The position numbers were made by a program, and so were the translations under genes. A stretch of 64,000 nt of DNA from NCBI GenBank assembly GCA_016868035.1, contig VGID01000012.1, positions 1 through 64,000 of the forward strand, in the 5' to 3' direction. Positions 23,769 to 33,241 of this stretch are shown piece by piece. Source of the stretch: Betaproteobacteria bacterium. GTDB lineage: Bacteria; Pseudomonadota; Gammaproteobacteria; Burkholderiales; SG8-41. Within the stretch, counting starts at the first letter, position 1. Each line of letters begins with the position of its first letter. A model generated the notes under the pieces. It was given only the letters and a program-made list of their open reading frames with translations, did not search any database and was not told the DNA's origin.

Positions 23769-24959
23769 CTAGCCCGCGGCCCTTGCCTTCTGCGCCGGGT
23801 CGCGCGCGGCCCGCACCGGCGCCTGCGCGGGGCCGAGCACGCGGTCGAGCACGTAGTTGGCGATACGGTGCACGACGAATTCCTCCAGCGAGTAGCGACC
23901 GGGCGTATAGACCCCCGAACGCATTCCCCGCTGCACGTTGGGCGATATGCGCAGGTCCTCCCGGATGATCTCCGAATACTTGTGGTAGTACGCGGCACCG
24001 ACAGTCTCCGAGAACTGCGGCAGCTCCACCGTCGTCCCGGGAAATGTCCAGTTCTCGATCAGCCGCAGCTTCTCCGGCCCCTCGGGCAGGTACTGGCGGT
24101 ACTTCATCGAGGAGGAGGTGATGATGATCTGCAGGCTGGGCTTGAGCCAGATGTGGTAGAGCCCGTTCTCCTCTTTCTCGGTGAGCCCCGTCAGCGTGGG
24201 CAGGCCGGTGTACGCGACGATGCTGCGGCGGCTGTACATCGCTTCCCACACGCCGTCGGTTTCCTCGAACTGCCAGTTCTGCGGCTTCGCCGGGTCGATG
24301 TGCTTGCGGTGGATCGTCGGCACGTGGTAGTTCTCGAATGCGTTCTCGAGCCACACCTTCCAGTTGCACTCCACCTCGTAGACGTCGCGGTGGGTGAACT
24401 GCATGTTCTCGAGCCGGTAGTTGGCGAGGAACGCGGGCAGCGTGCCGAGCGATTCCATCAGCGGCTTCGGGCTCGGGTTGAAGGTGACGAAGATGAAGCC
24501 CGTCCAGAAATCCGTCGGGAGCGCCTTCAGCCCATGCTGCGCCCTGTCGAAGCCCTTGCTGCCGTCCATCGGCGGCGGGTTCCCGGGCGTATTGATGAGC
24601 GCGCCGTCGAGCGCATACGTCCAGTTGTGGTACGGGCACATGAACTGGCGGCAGCGCCCCTCGCCCTCGACGACGACCGCGCCGCGGTGCCGGCAGATCG
24701 CCGAGAGCACGTTGACCTTGCCGTTCTGATCGCGCGCGACGATCAACGGCTGGCCGAGCAGCGGTATCGTGTAAAAATCGCCCGGATTCGGGACCTGATC
24801 GACGCGCCCCACGCACAGCCACTCCTTGCGAAAGATCGTCTCCAGCTCGCGCTCGTACCACTCGGGCGAAACGTAGCACGAGCCGGGGAGCGGCGACGCC
24901 TCGGCGAGCGGGCGCCGGCTTGCGGCGTACTTCTCGGCAGAAAACAGTTCAGACGTCAT
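23769..24959 (-). CDS. Rieske non-heme iron oxygenase, alpha subunit
   Basis: 396 residues. The Rieske 2Fe-2S ligands are Cys89/His91 (C-R-H-R-G) and Cys108/His111 (C-P-Y-H-N-W-T-Y). The catalytic iron site is suggested by E-N-Y-H-V-P-T-I-H, with His212 and His217. Such enzymes hydroxylate or demethylate aromatic or quaternary-ammonium substrates with electrons from a reductase, which is not encoded nearby. It lies 15 nt after a Bug gene and 37 nt before the hydroxyacid dehydrogenase. The substrate cannot be read from the sequence; the size and fold would also fit a demethylase of betaine-like compounds. Confidence 0.9.
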   Translation of the reverse strand: MTSELFSAEKYAASRRPLAEASPLPGSCYVSPEWYERELETIFRKEWLCVGRVDQVPNPGDFYTIPLLGQPLIVARDQNGKVNVLSAICRHRGAVVVEGEGRCRQFMCPYHNWTYALDGALINTPGNPPPMDGSKGFDRAQHGLKALPTDFWTGFIFVTFNPSPKPLMESLGTLPAFLANYRLENMQFTHRDVYEVECNWKVWLENAFENYHVPTIHRKHIDPAKPQNWQFEETDGVWEAMYSRRSIVAYTGLPTLTGLTEKEENGLYHIWLKPSLQIIITSSSMKYRQYLPEGPEKLRLIENWTFPGTTVELPQFSETVGAAYYHKYSEIIREDLRISPNVQRGMRSGVYTPGRYSLEEFVVHRIANYVLDRVLGPAQAPVRAARDPAQKARAAG

Positions 24960-24974
24960 GCTCCACTTCCACCC

Positions 24975-25964
24975 TCAATCGATTTTGGTCCCGGAATCGC
25001 GGATCGCCTTCGCCCACTTCGCGTCCTCGCCGGCGATGAAGGCCGCGGCCTCCTTGGCGGTGCCGCCCAGCACGTTTACCCCGATCTTGTCGAGGCTCGA
25101 ACGCCCCTCCGGGCTCGCAAGCATGCGGGCGATCTCCGCGGAAAGTTTCGCGACGACGTCTCTGGGCGTATTGGCGGGCGCAAAGATTCCGTACCAGCCC
25201 GATATTTCGAAGCCGGGCAGTCCCGATTCGGCCACGGTCGGGAGCGTCGGCGCGCGCGGGTCGCGCTTCGCCGCGGCGACCCCGAGCGGCTTCACCTTGC
25301 CGCCGCCGAGCTGACCGACCACGGCGGGCATGTCGATCGAAAGAAATTGCACCTGCCCGCCCATCAATCCGATGAGGGCGGGCCCGCTCCCGGTAAACGG
25401 CACGTGGACCATGTCCACGCCGGCCATCCCCTTGAAGATTTCTCCCGCGAGATGATGCGGCGACCCGGTACCGACGGACGCGTACGTGAGCGCCTTTTTC
25501 TGGGCCTTCGCGTAGGCGATGAACTCCTTGACGTTGTTCGCCGGCACCGAAGGATGCACGAGCAGCACGTGCGGCACGTACCCTACTACGCTCACCGGCA
25601 CGAAATCACGCTTCGGGTTGTACGCGAGTTTGGGATTGAGCGCCGGGTTGATCGAGATCGTGCTCGTCGAGCCGACGAGCAGCGTGTAGCCGTCCGGAAC
25701 CGCTCTTGCCGCGAGCTCGGAGCCGATGGCCCCGGCCGCCCCGCCTCGGTTATCCACCACCACGTTCTGCCCGAAGCGCTCGGCGAGGTTCTGCCCGACG
25801 ATCCGCGCGACGGCATCCACCGCGCCGCCCGGCGGAAAAGGAGCGATCAGCCGTACCGGCTTGTTGGGGTACGACTGTGCGGCCACCGGCATCGCGGCAG
25901 CGGCAATAGTGAGCACGGCGGCGAGCCCGGCCCATTTTCCGATGTTCGGCGGAAATTTCTTCAT
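24975..25964 (-). CDS. Bug/TctC-family substrate-binding protein
   Basis: 329 residues beginning M-K-K-F-P-P-N, with a signal peptide ending at P-V-A-A-Q-S (about 27-32), then S-Y-P-N-K-P-V-R-L-I-A-P-F-P-P-G-G-A-V-D and V-D-N-R-G-G-A-A-G. The ATG at 25964 has a ggggag ribosome-binding site. The open frame continues far upstream but that part has no signal-peptide character. First gene of the transcript with the Rieske oxygenase, so it probably delivers the oxygenase substrate. Confidence 0.92.
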   Translation of the reverse strand: MKKFPPNIGKWAGLAAVLTIAAAAMPVAAQSYPNKPVRLIAPFPPGGAVDAVARIVGQNLAERFGQNVVVDNRGGAAGAIGSELAARAVPDGYTLLVGSTSTISINPALNPKLAYNPKRDFVPVSVVGYVPHVLLVHPSVPANNVKEFIAYAKAQKKALTYASVGTGSPHHLAGEIFKGMAGVDMVHVPFTGSGPALIGLMGGQVQFLSIDMPAVVGQLGGGKVKPLGVAAAKRDPRAPTLPTVAESGLPGFEISGWYGIFAPANTPRDVVAKLSAEIARMLASPEGRSSLDKIGVNVLGGTAKEAAAFIAGEDAKWAKAIRDSGTKID

Positions 25965-26432
25965 TGTTTCTCCCCAGTGAAAGGTGGTTCGCGGTCGTTC
26001 TGGCGCTGTCGGGGGATGTTCTTTCTGTAGAACCGCTGCGGGCGACCGCCGGCGTCTTCCGCCGGTGAAGTAAACCCCATCCGGTCCGTGAGCGTCAAGT
26101 CGCGCGCCTTCTGCGCTGCTGGACGGCGGTTTGCTCACGAAAGCGCCGAGCGATCGCCGCGGCGCCGAATCGCAGCTGGCGAATAGATGCCGCATCAGCG
26201 GCGCCAACGCGACCCGGGAAATCGCCAGAGGATCAGTGCGTTGCTTGGTTCCTTGCCGGTTATTGAAGGATCTGGCCGGTGCGTCCCGTAGGAAGCCGTT
26301 GATCCAATGTGCAATCGGGGGATGACGGCGAAGAATCATGTCATGATATTTTGCGCTTTCGCCGACCGTTGAAAGCCACAGCTCACTGGCTCTGCAGAAT
26401 GGGCGGTTCTACGGCATTTTGGAGGAAGCATA
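25965..26432. other. Divergent intergenic region with a short palindrome
   Basis: About 470 bases between the divergent Bug-Rieske run and the broken hydratase gene. The only clear signal is the perfect interrupted palindrome at 26335-26347 (6-nt arms atcatg/catgat around one base), which could be an operator. An open frame on the minus strand has no recognisable protein. No RNA gene was seen. Confidence 0.4.
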
Positions 26433-27237
26433 ATGCCCGCCGATGAGAGTCGTATACAGGATGCAGCACGGTTCTTGATCGAGGCACACCGGGAACGTCA
26501 ACCTTTCGGTCCTATTCCTGAGCGGACGAGGCCGCGGAGCATCGAAGAAGCCTACGCGACGCAAGATGCGTTCCAGAAGCTACGGAGCGTAACGCACGGC
26601 GCCGTTGCCGGATGCAAGATTGCCGCGACCACGCAGGTGATGCAACAGATGCTCGGAGTGCATGAACCGCTTGCGGGCTGCGCTCTTTGCGCGCACGATG
26701 CACCAGTCGCCCGCCACCGTCCGTGGGGCTGAGTACGTTCGTTTAGGCGTCGAATGCGAAATCGCCGTGCGATTGGGTACGGACCTCCCGGCGCCGCGCG
26801 GCCCCTACAGCCGTGAGGAAGTTGGCCGCGCCGTGGCCGCGGTGATGCCGGCCTTTGAGTTGGTCGATGACCGCCAGGCGGATTACGCACAACTCGCGGC
26901 TCACGTGTTCTCTGTTATCGCGGACAATGTATGGAACGCGGGGATCGTCCTGGGCGTACCGGTCACTGACTGGCGCGACCTCGATTTGGCCGCCGCACAT
27001 GGGACCATGCGCATAAACGATACGGTAGTCGGAGAGGGCCATGGAAGGGATGTCATGGGACATCCGCTGGAGGCTCTGACATGGCTCGTCAACATGCTCG
27101 CGAAGCGCGGGAAGAGCCTGCCTCAAGGCACGATCATCACGACCGGGAGCGTCATCACGACGAAATTCGTGCGCCCCGGTGACAGGGTCCACTTGTCAGT
27201 GGACGGACTGGGCGAGGTAAGCCTCCGCGTTGAGTAA
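26433..27237 (+). pseudogene. 2-keto-4-pentenoate hydratase-like gene with a single-base frameshift
   Basis: Two overlapping frames together give one MhpD-type hydratase/decarboxylase of about 267 residues. Frame one (from ATG 26433) covers the N-terminal third to L-A-G. Frame two then supplies A-L-F-A-R-T-M-H-Q-S-P-A and continues through V-E-C-E-I-A-V-R-L-G, F-E-L-V-D-D-R and the C-terminal P-G-D-R-V-H-L-S-V-D-G-L-G. Removing one base near 26679 joins them exactly, so there is an extra base (true mutation or sequencing error). Family members hydrate 2-hydroxypenta-2,4-dienoates in meta-cleavage pathways and bind Mg2+ through Glu residues such as those in V-E-C-E. The surrounding GC looks slightly lower than elsewhere. 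Confidence 0.8.
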
Positions 27238-27829
27238 CTCGACGATACCTTCAGCGACTCTTGCCAAGCCGGCTCCGAGCGGCGCGATCTTGGCATTCGT
27301 ATGCCTGCTCACCGTTCCCGCGTGGGCGGAACAACGTCTGTGGGAGCGGCTCGCAACCGAGCCGAATCTCGTCGTGCTGATGCGCCACACGCAGGCAGGC
27401 GGAGGCAATCCCTTGGCGTGGGACGAGAGCGGTGGCTGCAAGGGCGAAGCGAACCTTACGGCAGAGGGCAAGGCGCACGCGCGGAGGATCGGAGAGGCGT
27501 TCGCCGCGCGCGGGATCCGGCCTTTCGTTATCACCTCGCCGATGTGCCGCTGCCGGGACACCGCGCGAATCGCGTTCGACGAAAAGTACGTATCCGACCC
27601 GGCGCTGCGCGAGATCGCGAGCGCGGATCGGGAACGCATCGCGGAATTCGAGCGGGCGGCGCTCTCGCTCATCGCCAGGCACCGCGGCCCGACGCCGGTG
27701 GTGCTCGTCAATCACCGGCCGAACATCGAGCTGCTCAGCCTGGAACTCATCGACCCGGGCGAACTCGTGGTGGGCCGCGCGAACCCTAAAGGGGAGACCG
27801 ACGTCTTGGGCAGGATCCGGATTCCGTAG
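27230..27829 (+). CDS. Exported histidine phosphatase superfamily protein
   Basis: 199 residues from a TTG at 27230, overlapping the end of the hydratase gene by 8 nt. A signal peptide (L-A-F-V-C-L-L-T-V-P-A-W-A, about residues 21-33) precedes the phosphoglycerate-mutase-like core. The core has V-V-L-M-R-H-T-Q-A-G, with the catalytic Arg-His (about 51-52), and a second His in L-V-N-H-R-P-N-I-E. The C-P-M-C-R-C-R-D-T-A segment carries the usual second Arg. Periplasmic members dephosphorylate sugars or lipopolysaccharide components. The substrate is unknown here. Translation start is uncertain because no ATG fits. Confidence 0.8.
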   Translation: MSNSTIPSATLAKPAPSGAILAFVCLLTVPAWAEQRLWERLATEPNLVVLMRHTQAGGGNPLAWDESGGCKGEANLTAEGKAHARRIGEAFAARGIRPFVITSPMCRCRDTARIAFDEKYVSDPALREIASADRERIAEFERAALSLIARHRGPTPVVLVNHRPNIELLSLELIDPGELVVGRANPKGETDVLGRIRIP

Positions 27830-27842
27830 CCGCCGACGACCT

Positions 27843-28009
27843 CGTCACTCGTCACTCGCTTCCCGAAGGCAAAAGTCGAAAGTCGGAAGTCGAAAGTAAA
27901 GTCCGGTAACGTAGCCTCACTTTTGCCTATCGACTTTCGCCTTCCCCCTTTGGGTGGCGTCGTCAGTGATCAGTCGTTACCCGTCACCCGTCAGTCGTCA
28001 CTGCGTCAC
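27843..28009. repeat. Long heptanucleotide degenerate repeat tract
   Basis: A run of 7-nt units stays in phase from 27843 to about 27898 (cgtcact twice, cgcttcc, cgaaggc, then aaaagtc/gaaagtc/ggaagtc variants). A second block at 27919-27953 contains actttcg and ccttccc, complementary to the first. A third at 27961-28009 has seven units (cgtcagt, gatcagt, cgttacc, cgtcacc, cgtcagt, cgtcact, gcgtcac). It fills the convergent gap between the phosphatase gene and htpG. Confidence 0.8.
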
Positions 28010-28013
28010 CGGA

Positions 28014-29921
28014 TCACTTTCCCATCTGAAGCATGAGCTGATTGATCCGCTTGACGAACGCCGCCGGGTCCTCCAGCGTGCCGCCCTCCGCCAGCAGCGC
28101 CTGGTCGAAGAGCACCTGCGCGAAATCGCCGAAGCGCGCTTCCTCGCCTTCCTCCTTCAGCCGCTGCACCAGCGGATGGCCGGGATTCACCTCGAGGATC
28201 GGCTTCCATTCCGGCGCCTTCTGCCCGACGGCCTTCAGTATCCGCTGCAGGTTCGCGCCGAGATCGTGCTCGTCGGCGACGAGGCACGCCGGAGAGTCGG
28301 TGAGCCGTAGCGTAACCCGCACGTCTTTCACGCGCTCGCCGAGCGCCTTCTTGACGCGCTCGGTGAGCTCCTTGAATTCTCCGGCCTGCTTCTCCTGCTC
28401 CTTCTTCTCCTCCTCGTCCGCGAGCGCACCGAGCTCGAGCCGCCCCTTCATCACCGACTGGAGCGCCTTGCCGTCGAACTCGGTCAGGTGCGCCACCACC
28501 CATTCGTCCACGCGGTCGTGCAGGAGCAGCACCTCCACGCCCTTCTTGCGGAAGATCTCGAGGTGCGGGCTTGCCTTCGCGGCCGCGAAGCTCTCCGCGG
28601 TGATGTAGTAGATCTTCTCCTGTCCGGGCTTCATGCGCGCGACGTAGTCGGCGAGCGCGACCGCCTGCTCCCCGGTATCCGCGTGGGTCGAGGCGAAGCG
28701 AAGCAACTTCGCGATCCGCTCGCGGTTTGCGGCGTCCTCGCCGACGCCTTCCTTCAGCACGCGCCCGAACTCCTTCCAGAACTTCGCGTATTTCTCCTTC
28801 TGGCTCTCGGCGATTTCTTCCAGCAGGGAGAGCACGCGCCGTACCGATCCGGCGCGGATCATCTCCACGTCCTTCGATTCCTGCAGGATCTCACGCGAGA
28901 CGTTGAGCGGCAGGTCGTTGGAGTCGATCACCCCGCGCACGAAGCGCAGGTAGGCGGGCATCAGGTGCTCGGCGTCGTCCATGATGAACACCCGCCGCAC
29001 GTAGAGCTTGATGCCGCGCCGATGCTCGCGGTCCCACAGGTCGAAGGGCGCGCGCGAGGGGATGTAGAGCAGCTGGATGTACTCCTTGCGGCCTTCGACC
29101 TTCGCGTGGGCATGGGCGAGCGGCGGCTCGAAATCGTGGGCGACGTGCTTGTAGAATTCCTCGTACTGCTGCTCGCTGATCTCGCTCTTGGGCCGCGCCC
29201 ACAGCGCGCCCTCCTGGTTGACGCGCTCGTCCTCGCCCGTGGTGCGGTAGACGCGGTTGTCCTTGTCCCACTCCTCCTTCTTCATGAGGATCGGGACCAT
29301 GATGTGATCCGAGTAGCGGCGGATGATGGCGCGCAGGCGCTCGCCGTCCAGGAACTCGTCCTCGCCCTCGCGCAGGTGCAGCGTCACCGCGGTGCCGCGC
29401 GCGGGCTCCTCCACGGTCTCGACCGTGAACTCGCCGCCGCCGTCGGATTCCCACCGCACGCCCTCGGATGCCGGAGCGCCCGCGCGCCGCGTGGTGAGCG
29501 TCACCTTGTCGGCAACGATGAACGAGGAATAGAAGCCGACGCCGAACTGCCCGATCAGGCGCGCGTCCTTCGCCTCGTCCCCGGTCAGGCGCTCGAAGAA
29601 CTCGCGCGTGCCCGACCTGGCGATGGTGCCGATCTGCTCGATCACCTCCTGCCGCGACATGCCGATGCCGTTGTCGGACACGGTGACGGTGCGGGCCTTG
29701 GGATCGAAACGGACGCGAACCTTGAGATCGGGGTCGCTGTCATAGAGCGCGTTGTTGGTGAGCGCCTCGAACCGCAGCCGGTCGCATGCGTCGGAAGCGT
29801 TGGAGACGAGCTCGCGCAGGTAGATCTCCTTGTTCGAGTACAAGGAGTGGATCATGAGGTTGAGCAGCTGCTTGACTTCAGCCTGGAAGCCGCGGGTCTC
29901 CCTGGCGGTGGTGGCGGTCAT
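28014..29921 (-). CDS. htpG: Molecular chaperone HtpG (Hsp90)
   Basis: 635 residues, full length for bacterial Hsp90. The N-terminal GHKL ATPase shows [11 protein letters not shown] (about residues 38-48), D-N-G-I-G-M-S and G-Q-F-G-V-G-F-Y-S. The middle domain contains D-L-P-L-N-V-S-R-E, and the C-terminal dimerisation domain ends ...[11 protein letters not shown]. It is a cytosolic ATP-dependent chaperone. It stands alone and has its own sigma-32-type promoter just upstream. The charged linker is short, as in bacterial forms. Confidence 0.97.
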   Translation of the reverse strand: MTATTARETRGFQAEVKQLLNLMIHSLYSNKEIYLRELVSNASDACDRLRFEALTNNALYDSDPDLKVRVRFDPKARTVTVSDNGIGMSRQEVIEQIGTIARSGTREFFERLTGDEAKDARLIGQFGVGFYSSFIVADKVTLTTRRAGAPASEGVRWESDGGGEFTVETVEEPARGTAVTLHLREGEDEFLDGERLRAIIRRYSDHIMVPILMKKEEWDKDNRVYRTTGEDERVNQEGALWARPKSEISEQQYEEFYKHVAHDFEPPLAHAHAKVEGRKEYIQLLYIPSRAPFDLWDREHRRGIKLYVRRVFIMDDAEHLMPAYLRFVRGVIDSNDLPLNVSREILQESKDVEMIRAGSVRRVLSLLEEIAESQKEKYAKFWKEFGRVLKEGVGEDAANRERIAKLLRFASTHADTGEQAVALADYVARMKPGQEKIYYITAESFAAAKASPHLEIFRKKGVEVLLLHDRVDEWVVAHLTEFDGKALQSVMKGRLELGALADEEEKKEQEKQAGEFKELTERVKKALGERVKDVRVTLRLTDSPACLVADEHDLGANLQRILKAVGQKAPEWKPILEVNPGHPLVQRLKEEGEEARFGDFAQVLFDQALLAEGGTLEDPAAFVKRINQLMLQMGK

Positions 29922-29951
29922 TGTTTTTCCCCTGAATTACAAGCGCTTGAA

Positions 29952-29979
29952 ACATGGGGCAGTCCGCCCGGTTTTCAAG
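29952..29979 (-). promoter_or_regulatory. Heat-shock (sigma-32) promoter of htpG
   Basis: On the minus strand CTTGAA (29974-29979) and CCCCATGT (29952-29959) are separated by 14 nt. This agrees with the E. coli RpoH consensus (CTTGAA, about 13-15 nt, CCCCATnT). The -10 box ends 30 nt before the htpG ATG, leaving room for a normal leader. It explains heat induction of the gene directly. Confidence 0.8.
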
Positions 29980-30057
29980 CCATGGTGGTCAAGGCATACG
30001 AAAAAATGTAGTATTTTCAAGCTCGAATCCAGACTATTCCTATAACGAGGAGGCTCC

Positions 30058-31389
30058 GTGTATCCCCAGCGCATCGTTACGTCCTGGCTCGCCGCCCTGT
30101 TGCTCGCCGCCGGCGCCACCGCGGCCCATGCCCAGCAGCTCACTATCATCACGTCCTTCCCCAAGGATCTCACCGAAGCCTACAAGCGGGCCTTCGAGAC
30201 GCGCAATCCGGGCGTCAAGGTCGAGGTTCTGAACCGGGGCACCTCGGCAGCGATCGCCTACGTGCGCGAAGCTCCGGCGACGAACAAGCCCGACGTATTC
30301 TGGGCCTCCGCGCCCGATGCGTTCGAAGTCCTGAACAAGGAGAACCTGCTCGCGAAGGTGGCCGACCTCGCCAACCCGGCGGTGCCCAAGAAGGTCGGCG
30401 CCTACCCGGTCAATCATCCGGGCGGGTTCTACCTCGGGCAGGCGCTCGCGGGCTACGGGCTCATGTGGAACACGCGCTACATGAAGGCGAACCGGCTGCC
30501 GGAGCCGAAGGAGTGGGTTGACCTCATGAAGCCCGTCTACTTCGGCCACGTCGCCATCTCCTCGCCGTCGCGCTCCGGCACGACCCACCTAACGATCGAG
30601 ACCATCCTGCAGGGCGAGGGCTGGGAGAAAGGCTGGCAACAGGTGCTGATGATCACGGGCAACAGCGCCGCGGTCACCGAGCGCAGCTTCGGCGTGCCCG
30701 ACGGCGTGAACAACGGCCAGTTCGGCATCGGGCTCGTGATCGACTTCTTCGGGCTCTCGGCCAAGGCCTCGGGCTTCCCGGTCGAGTTCGTCTATCCCTC
30801 GATGACCTCGATCGTGCCGGCCAACATCGGGCTCGTGGCCAACGCGCGCAATCCCGACATGGGCCGCAAATTCATAGCCTTCGCTCTGTCGCCGGAAGGC
30901 CAGGAAATCCTGCTCGATCCCAAGATCCGGCGCCTGCCGGTGCTGCCGGCGACCTACCAGAAGGCGCCCGCCGACTATCCCAACCCGTTCGGCGGCAAGG
31001 TCAAGGCCAAGGTCAACTTCAACTCCGAGCTCTCCGAGTCGCGCTACTACGTCGTGAGCTCGATTTTCGACCAGACGATCACGTTCCGCCACCGCGAGCT
31101 GGTGGCGGCGACCAAGGCGATCCACGAGGCGACCGCGAGGCTCGCCGGCAAGAAGAACCCGGAAGCGCAGAAGCTGCTCGAGGAAGCGCGCGAGCTCGCC
31201 TTCGCCCCGATCGTGAGCGAGGCGAAGTCGAAAGACAAGGAGTTTCTCGCGCTGTTCCGCGACACCAAGCGCGACGCGCTGAAGACGAAGCAGCTCACCG
31301 GGCTCGAGGAATACTGGAACTCGACGGCGCGCAAGAACTACGTGCGCGCGGCCGAGCTCGCGAACCGGGCCGCGGCGATGGCCCGGTAA
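30058..31389 (+). CDS. ABC transporter periplasmic substrate-binding protein (Fe3+/phosphonate type)
   Basis: 443 residues from a GTG with the strong ribosome-binding site gaggagg. A signal peptide ends at A-A-H-A-Q-Q (about 22-27). The mature protein opens L-T-I-I-T-S-F-P-K-D, and later blocks such as S-R-S-G-T-T-H-L-T-I-E place it in the extracellular solute-binding family 1/8 group with FbpA- and 2-aminoethylphosphonate-binders. An extended charged C-terminal region (about 340-430) is longer than in FbpA. The permease and ATPase genes follow at 31540 and 33242. The actual ligand (iron, putrescine or phosphonate) cannot be fixed. Confidence 0.88.
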   Translation: MYPQRIVTSWLAALLLAAGATAAHAQQLTIITSFPKDLTEAYKRAFETRNPGVKVEVLNRGTSAAIAYVREAPATNKPDVFWASAPDAFEVLNKENLLAKVADLANPAVPKKVGAYPVNHPGGFYLGQALAGYGLMWNTRYMKANRLPEPKEWVDLMKPVYFGHVAISSPSRSGTTHLTIETILQGEGWEKGWQQVLMITGNSAAVTERSFGVPDGVNNGQFGIGLVIDFFGLSAKASGFPVEFVYPSMTSIVPANIGLVANARNPDMGRKFIAFALSPEGQEILLDPKIRRLPVLPATYQKAPADYPNPFGGKVKAKVNFNSELSESRYYVVSSIFDQTITFRHRELVAATKAIHEATARLAGKKNPEAQKLLEEARELAFAPIVSEAKSKDKEFLALFRDTKRDALKTKQLTGLEEYWNSTARKNYVRAAELANRAAAMAR

Positions 31390-31416
31390 ATCCGCGGATC
31401 AACGCCGATCTTTCCT

Positions 31417-31504
31417 GGTGACGGGTGATGGGCGATGGGTAATGGGCGTGAGCTCATTACCCTCCTCTCCCGTTACCCGTTACCGATGACCCATGACCCA
31501 TTAC
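31417..31504. repeat. Heptanucleotide inverted repeat inside an ABC operon
   Basis: The left arm has five units at 31417-31451 (ggtgacg, ggtgatg, ggcgatg, ggtaatg, ggcgtga). The right arm has five at 31470-31504 (ccgttac twice, cgatgac, ccatgac, ccattac), the complement of the left-hand words. It would form a hairpin of about 30 bp between the binding-protein gene and the permease gene, a place where a stem-loop could stabilise or attenuate the upstream message (inference). Confidence 0.8.
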
Positions 31505-31539
31505 CGGGGCCCTTTGCATACCCCGGCGATTTCTAGCGC

Positions 31540-33240
31540 ATGAGCACGCGCATTACCTGGCCCCAGGTCGCGATCGCCGCGGCGATCGGGCTTTTCCTGT
31601 TCGCCTTCCTGGTCGTCCCGGTACTCACTGTCATCTACGTCGCCTTCGTCGACGGCACCGGCGGCTTCACGCTGTCGCACTTCGTCTCGTTCTTTCACAT
31701 CTCGCTCATGCGCGAGTCGTTCTGGAACAGCCTGTATGTCGCCACCCTCTCCGTGGTGTTCGCGACGATCATCGCGGTGCCGCTTGCCTACTTCACGGCG
31801 CGCTTCCAGTTCCGCGGCGCGCTGCTGATCCAGACCCTGGGGATCCTGCCGCTCATCATGCCGCCCTTCGTCGGCGCGATCGCGATGCAGCTCATCTTCG
31901 GGCGCAGCGGCTCGGTGAACCTGCTGCTGAACGACTGGTTCGGGTTCACGCTCCCGATCATGGACGGTCTGAACGGCGTGATCTTCGTGGAGGCGATCCA
32001 CTACTTCCCGTTCATCCTGATGAACCTGGTGGTGGCGCTGAACAACATCGACAGCTCGATGGAGGAATCGGCGCTGAACCTCGGCGCAAGCGGCATGCGG
32101 CTGTTCCGGCGCATCGTCTTCCCCCTCGCCATGCCGGGCTACATCGCGGGCGCGGCGCTCGTCTTCATCAAGGTATTCGACGATCTCGGCACGCCGCTCG
32201 TGCTCAACGTCACCAACATGCTGGCGCCGCAGGCATACCTGCGCATCACCTCGGTCGGAATCGAGGACCCGATCGGCTACGTGATCGGCGTGTTCATGAT
32301 CGTGTTCTCTCTGGTGGCGCTGTGGGCGTCCGCGCTCGTTCTGAAGGGACGCGAATACGCGACGATGCAGCGCGGCTACAGCGGGCTTGCGAAACGGCGG
32401 CTCACGCCGTGGCAGGGGGTCTTCGCCTACGGCTGGATCGTCCTCGTGCTCGCGCTGGTGCTCGCCCCGCATCTGGGCATCCTGATGCTCTCGCTCGCAA
32501 AGGTGTGGAGCTTCAGCGTGCTGCCCGAGGGCTTCACGCTCCAGCACTACGCCACCGTGTTCCAGGACTCCCCGCGCATGATCTGGAACACGCTGCTCTA
32601 CTGCGGGATCGCCGCCGGCATCGACGTCGTGCTCGGCACCGCGATCGCCTACTTGATCCTGCGCACCCGGGTGCCCGCAAGGCTGTCGCTCGACTTTATC
32701 GCGACCGCCGCGCTCGCGATCCCGGGCGTGGTGCTCGCCATCGGTTATCTGCGCACCTTCCGCGGGATGGAGCTGCCGTTCACCGACGATCTGCTGACCT
32801 CCTCGTGGCTGCTGCTCGTCGTCGCCTACTCGATCCGGCGCCTGCCCTACGCGCTGCGCTCGTGCCTCGCGGCGCTGCAGCAGATGCACGTCTCGCTCGA
32901 GGAAGCGGCCGAGAACCTGGGCGCGCGGAAGTCGCGCGCGATCGTGCGGGTGGTGGTTCCGCTGATGGCGGGCGGGATCCTCGCCGGCTTCGTCACGAGC
33001 TTCATGACCGCCGCGGTCGAGCTCTCGGCGACCCTCATGCTGGTGACCGCCCAGCACGATGCGCCGATGTCCTACGGCATCTACCTCTACATGCAGAGCG
33101 CAGCCGGGCGCGGCCCCGGCGCCGCTCTTGGCGTGCTCGCCGTAGCGATCGTCGCGATCGGCACCTACCTCTCGCACCGGCTGATCGAGCGGCGCGAGGC
33201 CGAAAAGCAATCCCAGCCGCTTGCCAGAATCGAGGTCTGA
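31540..33240 (+). CDS. ABC transporter permease, FbpB-like with two fused halves
   Basis: 566 residues with about 12 hydrophobic helices in two halves. Each half contains an EAA loop that contacts the ATPase: E-E-S-A-L-N-L-G-A-S-G-M-R-L-F-R-R (about 184-200) and E-E-A-A-E-N-L-G-A-R-K-S-R-A (about 454-467). The fused layout is typical of iron(III) and 2-aminoethylphosphonate importers. ATG 31540 directly precedes the hydrophobic N-terminus. The ATPase gene starts 1 nt after its stop. Confidence 0.92.
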   Translation: MSTRITWPQVAIAAAIGLFLFAFLVVPVLTVIYVAFVDGTGGFTLSHFVSFFHISLMRESFWNSLYVATLSVVFATIIAVPLAYFTARFQFRGALLIQTLGILPLIMPPFVGAIAMQLIFGRSGSVNLLLNDWFGFTLPIMDGLNGVIFVEAIHYFPFILMNLVVALNNIDSSMEESALNLGASGMRLFRRIVFPLAMPGYIAGAALVFIKVFDDLGTPLVLNVTNMLAPQAYLRITSVGIEDPIGYVIGVFMIVFSLVALWASALVLKGREYATMQRGYSGLAKRRLTPWQGVFAYGWIVLVLALVLAPHLGILMLSLAKVWSFSVLPEGFTLQHYATVFQDSPRMIWNTLLYCGIAAGIDVVLGTAIAYLILRTRVPARLSLDFIATAALAIPGVVLAIGYLRTFRGMELPFTDDLLTSSWLLLVVAYSIRRLPYALRSCLAALQQMHVSLEEAAENLGARKSRAIVRVVVPLMAGGILAGFVTSFMTAAVELSATLMLVTAQHDAPMSYGIYLYMQSAAGRGPGAALGVLAVAIVAIGTYLSHRLIERREAEKQSQPLARIEV

Positions 33241-33241
33241 A

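Noticed and set aside
25965-26339. N-terminal extension of the Bug gene at 24975-25964
   Set aside because: The extension has no signal-peptide character, and the ATG at 25964 has its own ggggag ribosome-binding site.
27843-28009. A CRISPR array or tandem minisatellite
   Set aside because: Units are 7 nt with degenerate words and no spacers, and no cas gene is present.
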